Source: JAOUGY01 sp963785075 (lineage in GTDB: Bacteria > Actinomycetota > Acidimicrobiia > Spongiisociales > ZC4RG35). From it: 64,000 nt of DNA. The position numbers and the translations under genes are program-made. Below the pieces are notes generated by a model, which worked only from the letters and a program-made list of their open reading frames with translations, was not told the DNA's origin and ran no database searches. This document shows positions 58,441 to 64,000 of the stretch, piece by piece (position 1 is the first letter of the stretch; each line of letters opens with the position of its first letter). The stretch spans positions 1 to 64,000 of the forward strand of contig CAWATW010000010.1 in NCBI GenBank assembly GCA_963785075.1. Direction: 5' to 3'.

Positions 58441-59968
58441 TGGAATCGGGGGAGCTCGCCTTGCGTTGCGCAATCCACTCGGTGAGGTGTTCGTCGATGC
58501 TCTCGTCGAGCGGCGGGGCTTCGTAGTCCGCCAGCAGCTGCTTCCACCTGGCGTTGGCACGGGCGGCGGCGTCGAGCCCCCCTTCTGCCGTCCACTGCTC
58601 GTAGCTGTTGTTGTCGGCGATCTCAGAGCGCCAGAATGCGCTCTCGAAATTGGCGAGCGTGTGGGCGGTACCCAAGAAGTGCTGTCCGGGTGGGTTCTCG
58701 AGCATGGCGCCCAATGCTTGCCCGTTCTCGGTGAGGTCTACGCCGGCAGTGAACTGAGCCGCCATCGACGCCTGATCGACATCGAGAATGAACTTCTCGT
58801 ACCCCATACTCAGCCCACCCTCCAGCCATCCGGCGGTGTGGACGACAAAATTGACCCCGGCTTGCATCGTCGCCATGAAACTGACGGCGCTCTCGTATGC
58901 CGCCTGATAGTCGGGCAGTTTCGAAGCGGTGAAGTTGCCTCCCGACCGGAACGGGACCCCAAGACGGCGAGCCAATGCCGCCATCACGAACAGCACCAGC
59001 TGCGGTTCTGGTGTCCCAAAGGTCGGGGCGCCGGAGCGCATCGACATCGAGGAGGCGAAGGATCCAAAGATCACGGGCGCACCGGGGCGCACGATCTGAC
59101 AGAACGCCATTCCTGCCATCGCCTCGGCAAGCGTCTGGGTCGCCGCACCGGCGATGGTGACCGGTGCCATGGCACCACCGAGGATGAACGGGGTGATCAG
59201 CGTGGCTTGATTGTTCTCTGCGTAGGCCTTGGCCGAGCCGAGCATGGCGTAGTCCCACGACATGGGGGAGTTGGCGTTGGCCAGCCCCATGATCACGGCG
59301 TTGTCCGCCATGAAGTCCTCGCCGAACACGATCTTCGCCATCTCGATCGAGTCCTCGGCGCGCGATGGATGGGTGACCGAGCCCATGAATGCCTTGTCGG
59401 TGTACTTGATGTGGCTGTACACCATGTCGAGATGGCGCTTGTTGACCGGCAGATCGACCGGCTCGCAGAGCGTACCGCCGCCGTGATGCAGAGTCGGGCT
59501 CATGTACGTCAACTTCACGAAGTTGCGAAAGTCCTCGATCGTGGCGTACCGGCGGCCGCCGTCGAGGTCGTGCACGAACGGACATCCGTAGGTGGGGACG
59601 AGGACCATGTACGGATCGCCGATCACGACATTCCTGGCGGGGTTGCGGGCGTGCTGAACGAACGTGGAAGGCGCGACGCCCGCGATGAGCTGCCGGCACA
59701 TCCCGTTGGGGAATCGAACTCTCGTCCCGTCGACCTCGGCACCGGCGCCACGGAAGATCTCGAGCGCCTCCGGGTAGTTCAGTATCTCGATTCCCACTTC
59801 TTCGAGCAGTCGATCGGCGTTGTGCTCGATCAGCTCCAGACCCTCCAAAGACACGACCTCGACCGGCGCGAGGTTCCTCGTGAGGTACGGCGCGGCCTCG
59901 AGGGTTCGGGCGGTGCGGGCTGCCTGGCGCCCCGAACGTCCTCCGGACCGTCGGGATCGATCGGTCAT
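58433..59968 (-). CDS. Trimethylamine methyltransferase (MttB) family protein, non-pyrrolysine type
   Basis: 511 residues of the MttB superfamily: VEVVSLEGLELIEHNADRLLEEVGIEI, VLVPTYGCPFVHDLDGG, SHIKYTDKAFMGSVTHPS, FCQIVRPGAPVIFGSFASSMSMRSGAPTFGTPEPQ, and GGNFTASKLPDYQAAYES. There is no in-frame amber codon, so it lacks the pyrrolysine of true trimethylamine MttB; such relatives (MtgB type) demethylate glycine betaine, proline betaine, carnitine or similar quaternary amines. It would pass the methyl group to the corrinoid protein encoded at 63837. The ATG overlaps the reactivase stop by 4 bases. Confidence 0.9.
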   Translation of the reverse strand: MTDRSRRSGGRSGRQAARTARTLEAAPYLTRNLAPVEVVSLEGLELIEHNADRLLEEVGIEILNYPEALEIFRGAGAEVDGTRVRFPNGMCRQLIAGVAPSTFVQHARNPARNVVIGDPYMVLVPTYGCPFVHDLDGGRRYATIEDFRNFVKLTYMSPTLHHGGGTLCEPVDLPVNKRHLDMVYSHIKYTDKAFMGSVTHPSRAEDSIEMAKIVFGEDFMADNAVIMGLANANSPMSWDYAMLGSAKAYAENNQATLITPFILGGAMAPVTIAGAATQTLAEAMAGMAFCQIVRPGAPVIFGSFASSMSMRSGAPTFGTPEPQLVLFVMAALARRLGVPFRSGGNFTASKLPDYQAAYESAVSFMATMQAGVNFVVHTAGWLEGGLSMGYEKFILDVDQASMAAQFTAGVDLTENGQALGAMLENPPGQHFLGTAHTLANFESAFWRSEIADNNSYEQWTAEGGLDAAARANARWKQLLADYEAPPLDESIDEHLTEWIAQRKASSPDSNV

Positions 59969-61935
59969 CGCGATTCCTTTCTCGTGCGCCTCCGGGGACG
60001 GTCTGTCGTGATGGCGGGGAGGGTCACGTGCTTTGACAGGTGGGGATAGGGATACACGGAGCTCGGGAATCCCATCGCCGCCACGAATTCGGATTGGAAT
60101 GCGGATTCGGTGGCGGTCTCGACCTTCTCGATGCGGGTGGCCAGCTCTTCGATCTCGCGACGTGAGCGGCCCGAGAGAAGCGCCATCATGGCTCCGATTC
60201 CCGCCGCGTTCCCGGCTGCGACCACTCGTTCGAGCTCACAGTCGGGGATCATGCCGAGCACCATTGCGTGCAAGGGGTCGATGTGGCTTCCGAACGCGCC
60301 GGCGAGCCTCACCTCATCGACGCTCGAGACACCCAATCGATCCATCAACAGTCGACATCCCGCCTGTAGGGCCGCCTTGGCGAGCTGGATGGCGCGGACA
60401 TCGGTCTGTGTGATTTCGATGAGCGGATCGGCGGTGAGCCGGTAGCTCCGGGTGCGTCCGTTTGAGATGATTCTCGGATGGCTGCGGTCGAGGACCACGC
60501 CGTCTGTGGACAAGATGCCTGAGAGGAACATCTCTGCGACGACTTCGATGATTCCCGATCCGCAGATGCCGGTGACTCCGACTGCCTCGATGCTGTCCTC
60601 GAAGCCGGGCTCGTCCGACCAGATCTCGGAGCCGATCACACGAAATCGCGGCTCGAGGGTCTCCGGATCGATCCGCACCCGCTCAATGGCGCCCGGTGCT
60701 GCCCGCTGTCCCGAAGTGATCTCGGCGCCTTCGAAGGCCGGGCCGGTGGGGGAGGAGGCGGCGAGCAGTCGATGTTTGTTCCCGAGCACGATCTCGGCGT
60801 TCGTTCCGACGTCGACCAGCAACTGGATGGCGTCACCTCGGTGGGGACCCTGGGCCAAGGTGGCGGCAGCGGCGTCCGCTCCGACGTGACCGGCGATGCA
60901 TGGGAGCGCATACACCCGTGCGCCGTGACCGACGGACATGCCCAGCTCGCGGGCGTGGGAGGTGATAGGCCCGGTGGTGGCGAGAGCGAAAGGCGCCGTA
61001 CCCAACTCGCTTGGATCGATACCGTGCACGAGGTGGTGCATGATCGGATTGCCGACGATCGTCACCTCGAGCACCTCGTTGCGATCTACGAAGGCGACGT
61101 CGCAGAGATCACCGACCAGCTCGTCGAGAGCCGTGCGCACCACCTCGGTGAGCCGAGCTTCTCCTCCAGGATTCATCATGATGTAGCTGACTCTGGACAT
61201 GACATCTTCGCCGAACGCGATCTGGGGGTTCATGCGGCCGGTGGACGCAGCAACAGAACCGGTCGTCAGATCGCACAGGTGACCGGCGATGGTCGTCGAG
61301 CCGACGTCGATCGCCACGCCGTAGATGACGTCGCGGAATCCGGGCCACACGGCGACGAGCTCTCGACCGTGTCGGACGGCTGCCGTGACCGACCACTCCC
61401 CGGATCGCAACGCATGTTGGAGCCCGACGAGCACGTCCAGGTCGACGTCGAGGTCGACAAGGCCCCATTCCCGCTGGAGCGCCTCCAGCGTCCGCTCGAG
61501 ATCGCCGGTGGGGCTCGACAGATCGGGCTCCGTCACCTCGACATAGTGCAGACGAATCACCGGGTCGACGGGGAGGCTCGTCACTCCGGCTTCTTTCCGA
61601 ACGACCTGGCGATGGACCTGACTGTCCGACGGCACGTCGATCACGACGTCGCCGAGCACCGTTGCTGCGCAGCCGAGGCGCCGGTCGGCGCCGAGTGGGC
61701 GTCGGCCCCGGTAGTCGAGCTCTCTGGGCCCCCTCTCGCTGAGACGATCGGAGTCGGCCGGGATGTCAGGATTGGCCCCCTGCGTGACCTGGCAGCGGCC
61801 GCAGATCCCGCGACCTCCGCATACGGAGTCGAGATCGACCGAGAGCGCACGAGCTGCGTCGAGTATTGTGGTGCCGACCGCAAAGTGTCCTCTTCGGCCG
61901 GACGGCGTGAACACGATTTCGACGCTGCCGGTCAT
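59965..61935 (-). CDS. RACo-type corrinoid activation protein (2Fe-2S plus ASKHA ATPase)
   Basis: 656 residues from ATG 61935. The N-terminal plant-type ferredoxin domain has C39, C45, C48 and C89 (CGGRGICGRC, then RLGCAATV). A linker leads to an ASKHA ATPase: VAIDVGSTTIAGHL, then LLVDVGTNAEIVLGN, GVTGICGSGIIEVVAEM and LAGAFGSHID. These proteins use ATP to re-reduce corrinoid proteins whose cobalt has slipped to Co(II). It lies between the methyl-THF transferase and MttB genes. Confidence 0.9.
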   Translation of the reverse strand: MTGSVEIVFTPSGRRGHFAVGTTILDAARALSVDLDSVCGGRGICGRCQVTQGANPDIPADSDRLSERGPRELDYRGRRPLGADRRLGCAATVLGDVVIDVPSDSQVHRQVVRKEAGVTSLPVDPVIRLHYVEVTEPDLSSPTGDLERTLEALQREWGLVDLDVDLDVLVGLQHALRSGEWSVTAAVRHGRELVAVWPGFRDVIYGVAIDVGSTTIAGHLCDLTTGSVAASTGRMNPQIAFGEDVMSRVSYIMMNPGGEARLTEVVRTALDELVGDLCDVAFVDRNEVLEVTIVGNPIMHHLVHGIDPSELGTAPFALATTGPITSHARELGMSVGHGARVYALPCIAGHVGADAAAATLAQGPHRGDAIQLLVDVGTNAEIVLGNKHRLLAASSPTGPAFEGAEITSGQRAAPGAIERVRIDPETLEPRFRVIGSEIWSDEPGFEDSIEAVGVTGICGSGIIEVVAEMFLSGILSTDGVVLDRSHPRIISNGRTRSYRLTADPLIEITQTDVRAIQLAKAALQAGCRLLMDRLGVSSVDEVRLAGAFGSHIDPLHAMVLGMIPDCELERVVAAGNAAGIGAMMALLSGRSRREIEELATRIEKVETATESAFQSEFVAAMGFPSSVYPYPHLSKHVTLPAITTDRPRRRTRKESR

Positions 61936-61957
61936 GTCACTGCTGCGGTCGATGACT

Positions 61958-62863
61958 TCACGTTGCGCCGCCCCGACGGCGGTTTCCACGCCTGCGCCCT
62001 GCCCCGGAACCCTCGGCCGCCTGGTCTCGATGCTCGCGGATCCATGCCGCGCAGTCCTTGTCGTGGCCGGCAAGGACATCGGCAGCCATGATCGCTCGCC
62101 TGATCTCGGGTTCCAGCGGGTTCGTGATCGCAGAAGTCATGCCGGCTCCGATCGCCATCGCCAGGAAAGCCGAGTTGATTCCGGCACGATTGGGGAGGCC
62201 GAAGCTGATGTTCGAAGCTCCGCACGTCGTGTTCACGCCCAACTCGGTGCGTAGACGACCGACGAGTTGGAACACCTGTCGCCCCGCCGACCCCATGGCG
62301 CCGATGGGCATCACGAGAGGGTCGACCACGATGTCGTCGCGAGGGATGCCGTGGTCGGCGGCCCGATTGACGATCTTTCGCGCCACCTCGAATCGAACAT
62401 CGGGATCCTCTGATATCCCCGTCTCGTCATTGGTGATGGCTACGACCGCCGCGCCATGCTTCGCCACCAAGGGAAGCACGGCCTCGAGCCGGTCGTCTTC
62501 CCCGGTGACCGAGTTGACCAGCGCCTTGCCCCGATAGACCGACAACCCTGACTCGAGCGCCGCCACGATCGACGAATCGATTGCCAGAGGCACGTCGACG
62601 AGGTCCTGTACGAGCTTGACCGTTTGCGCAAGGATCGCCGGTTCATCTGCGAGGGGTATGCCGGCGTTGACGTCGAGCATGTTGGCACCGGCAGCGACCT
62701 GTGCCAGGGCGTCGGCTTCGACACGACTGAAGTCGCCCGACTTCATCTCCTCGGCGAGGAGCTTTCGCCCCGTCGGATTGATGCGTTCGCCGATCATGAC
62801 GAAGGGGCGATCGAACCCGATCACCACCTCCTTGTTCGGCGAGCTGATGATGGTGTCGGTCAT
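61958..62863 (-). CDS. Methyltetrahydrofolate:corrinoid methyltransferase (MtrH/DHPS-like)
   Basis: 301 residues from ATG 62863. Pterin-binding barrel features: IGERINPTGRKLLAEEM (25-41), GANMLDVNAG, PLAIDSS, KALVNSVTGE, VDPLVMPIG, and TTCGASNISFGLPNR near the end. These match AcsE/MtgA-type enzymes, which move a methyl group between a corrinoid protein and tetrahydrofolate, not dihydropteroate synthase. It overlaps the 'virulence factor' gene by 4 bases. Confidence 0.87.
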   Translation of the reverse strand: MTDTIISSPNKEVVIGFDRPFVMIGERINPTGRKLLAEEMKSGDFSRVEADALAQVAAGANMLDVNAGIPLADEPAILAQTVKLVQDLVDVPLAIDSSIVAALESGLSVYRGKALVNSVTGEDDRLEAVLPLVAKHGAAVVAITNDETGISEDPDVRFEVARKIVNRAADHGIPRDDIVVDPLVMPIGAMGSAGRQVFQLVGRLRTELGVNTTCGASNISFGLPNRAGINSAFLAMAIGAGMTSAITNPLEPEIRRAIMAADVLAGHDKDCAAWIREHRDQAAEGSGAGRRRGNRRRGGAT

Positions 62864-63207
62864 GAGTCCTGTTCTCTCATCTCGGTTCCCGGACGGTGGC
62901 CTGCATTGTTGGCATACGCCCCGAGCACCCGACCGGAGAACCTCGCGTCGATGCGTTCGACCTCTGCCGCCACTTCTGCGTCGAGGTCGTCGCCGCAAGG
63001 ACGGCTCTCCTTCCGCCATTCCTCCAGATAGTCATCGGTCCCGAAGAGGCCGGCTTCCATCGCCGCCCGGTCGATGGCGATTTGGAACCGCTGCGGCAGC
63101 TCGAGCTTGGAGGCGCTTCGTCCGGATCGGGCGACCACCTGGGCAGGTATGTCACGCCACGAGATGACTGTGAGGGTGGGCGTGCCGGTGCGCGCCGAAC
63201 GACTCAC
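62860..63207 (-). CDS. 'Virulence factor' domain protein (small, corrinoid-cluster associated)
   Basis: 115 residues from GTG 63207, inside a much longer but spurious open frame. The core TLTVISWRDIPAQVVARSGRSASKLELPQRFQIAIDRAAMEAGL, then DDYLEEWR, is the Virulence_fact domain; the family name is historical and says nothing about this role. The C-terminal 45 residues are acidic and helical. It overlaps both neighbours by 4 bases (GTGA and ATGA), which makes it an integral member of the cluster. Function unknown; an adaptor or corrinoid-handling role is possible. Confidence 0.78.
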   Translation of the reverse strand: MSRSARTGTPTLTVISWRDIPAQVVARSGRSASKLELPQRFQIAIDRAAMEAGLFGTDDYLEEWRKESRPCGDDLDAEVAAEVERIDARFSGRVLGAYANNAGHRPGTEMREQDS

Positions 63208-63833
63208 GCCAGGTTCTCGTGGCTCGTGAGCCCCGCCACGACGGGGCCGAGTGATCCCAGACCGACGTGATGATGCTCGTAGGTGAGCCCTAGTCGCTGT
63301 GCCGCGTCGCGAGCCTTGCGGTCGAGCTCGGGGTCTCGGGTTTGCGCCAGGTAGACCAGTCGTGTGTAGTTGCCGAAGACGAGGTCGCGGAGGTCCGTGC
63401 GGCGGTCGAGCCCCAGGCCTTCCCACACCAGGCGATCGAAGTGCCGGGTCAAGTAGTCGGTGAGATAGAAGGTGCCTGGCTCGCCTTGTTGCAGGTCGTG
63501 AAACAGATCCCCGGCGAAGAACTCGTAGCAATGGGCGCCATCGAGGCGCTCGACACCGTGGCGCAGGAGCACCGTGTCGAGCAGTCCCCCGGTTCCACAG
63601 TCGCCATACGCGACGAATCGGGTGGCGTATCGACCGGAGGCCCGTGTCAGCCGCTCGTCGACAGCGGCCGGGATCGCATCCGGGGTGTTGTGCAGCCGGG
63701 CCGGAAGATACTCGACGGTCACGTCCTCGAGACCGTTGGCCTCGATCACCCACTCGAGTTCTCGGGCGAGTGCTCCGCAGGCAAGGATCAGCACCCCGCT
63801 TGTCACCTCACTCGACGACGATCGGGTGGACAC
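63204..63833 (-). CDS. DUF1638 domain protein
   Basis: 209 residues from GTG 63833. VLILACGALARELEWVI at the start, VEYLPARLHNTPDAIPAAV, FVAYGDCGTGGLLDTVL, HCYEFFAGDLFHDL, GTFYLTDYLTRHFDRLVW and YTRLVYLAQTRDPELD fit DUF1638. The family occurs in methanogens and bacteria next to methylamine-type methyltransferases and has no assigned activity. The conserved Cys and His (ACGA, DCGTGG, HCYEFF) could bind metal. Starts 3 bases after the corrinoid protein stop. Confidence 0.82.
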   Translation of the reverse strand: MSTRSSSSEVTSGVLILACGALARELEWVIEANGLEDVTVEYLPARLHNTPDAIPAAVDERLTRASGRYATRFVAYGDCGTGGLLDTVLLRHGVERLDGAHCYEFFAGDLFHDLQQGEPGTFYLTDYLTRHFDRLVWEGLGLDRRTDLRDLVFGNYTRLVYLAQTRDPELDRKARDAAQRLGLTYEHHHVGLGSLGPVVAGLTSHENLA

Positions 63834-63836
63834 GTT

Positions 63837-64000
63837 TCAATCCTCCCCGGATGCCAGTCTTCGGGCGAGCACGAGAGCTTCGGCGGTTTCCGACGCGACG
63901 GCGGCATCGCGGCAGTAGGCGTCGGCGCCTATGGCCTGACCAAATTCCTCGTTGAGCGGTGCACCGCCGACGAGGACGATGTAATCGTCCCGCATGCCTC
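63837..64000 (-). CDS. Corrinoid (cobalamin-binding) methyltransferase protein, C-terminal fragment
   Basis: The last 54 codons, read from the window edge to TGA at 63839-63837, give YIVLVGGAPLNEEFGQAIGADAYCRDAAVA and a final helix. This is the end of the B12-binding Rossmann domain of MtaC/MttC-type proteins (VGGAPVxxxFxxxIGADxYxxDA). The cobalamin-ligating DxHxxG would lie beyond the window. It is the methyl carrier between the MttB-family enzyme and the MtrH-like transferase, and the first gene of the cluster visible here. Confidence 0.8.
   Translation of the reverse strand, partial: GMRDDYIVLVGGAPLNEEFGQAIGADAYCRDAAVASETAEALVLARRLASGED

Noticed and set aside
58433..59968. Pyrrolysine-containing trimethylamine methyltransferase
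   Set aside because: The frame is open from ATG to stop without an in-frame TAG, and no pyl genes are present.
62860..63753. 297-residue protein in the frame that contains the small 'virulence factor' domain
   Set aside because: Residues before the GTG at 63207 are Arg/Pro-rich shadow of the DUF1638 gene.
1..64000. tRNA or rRNA genes, CRISPR arrays, insertion sequences, prophage genes
   Set aside because: None seen: no cloverleaf with a GGTTCGANTCC arm, no regularly spaced repeats, no transposase, integrase or phage motifs in any frame.

Overview
The window is GC-rich DNA with dense, mostly short-spaced genes, and it reads like a chromosomal segment of an actinobacterium. Several traits point to the Acidimicrobiia or a neighbouring class (inference): Cys-containing SLH-like repeats in a secreted protein, a form I aerobic CO dehydrogenase, a two-subunit KorAB, F420-type LLM enzymes, and many genes that look leaderless (a TANNNT -10 box 6-7 nt before the start codon). 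I see no tRNA, rRNA, CRISPR array, transposase or prophage.

Layout. 1-2.7 kb: an SDR fragment, then a sugar-type ABC ATPase and glyA, both broken by single-base shifts that look like sequence errors. 2.7-3.8 kb: a DUF559/AbiEi-like gene bracketed by two near-identical 48-bp palindromes. 3.8-11 kb: a complete H+-type ATP synthase operon, atpZ-I-B-E-F-H-A-G-D-C. 11-31 kb: housekeeping and accessory genes, among them an orphan ParA, a spondin-domain protein, a PIG-L deacetylase, an SLH/GerMN surface protein, an aminotransferase, a P-loop/LLM fusion, a DhlA-like haloalkane dehalogenase, a PheS-like stand-alone ligase with a structured leader, an ABC-F protein and a UvrD-like helicase. 31-38 kb: a NarL-type two-component pair followed by coxMSL (CO oxidation) and a CoxI/XdhC-YHS maturation protein. 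38-41 kb: korAB. 41-51 kb: amidase, YerB-like lipoprotein, ACT protein, the ATP-grasp/alpha-E/transglutaminase trio, a MetF-like protein and a dehydrogenase/enolase-superfamily pair. 51-56 kb: a SAM-II-type riboswitch in front of a homocysteine methyltransferase, a DM13 protein, and an SDR plus QueA-like pair behind a MerR-type promoter.

56.8-64 kb (minus strand) is one tightly overlapping cluster: corrinoid protein, DUF1638, 'virulence factor' domain protein, MtrH-like methyl-THF methyltransferase, RACo-type reactivase, MttB-family methyltransferase and a MetF-like reductase, followed by an IclR regulator with its own operator. Together these would take methyl groups from a methylated amine, pass them via cobalamin to tetrahydrofolate, and oxidise methyl-THF towards methylene-THF, which SHMT (glyA) can use. 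With coxMSL, KorAB and the ATP synthase, the picture is an aerobic heterotroph that supplements its energy from CO and from C1 groups. The most unusual elements are the palindrome-flanked nuclease-like gene, the SAM-II-type switch with mutually exclusive hairpins, the PheS-like ligase and the corrinoid cluster with its two uncharacterised proteins.
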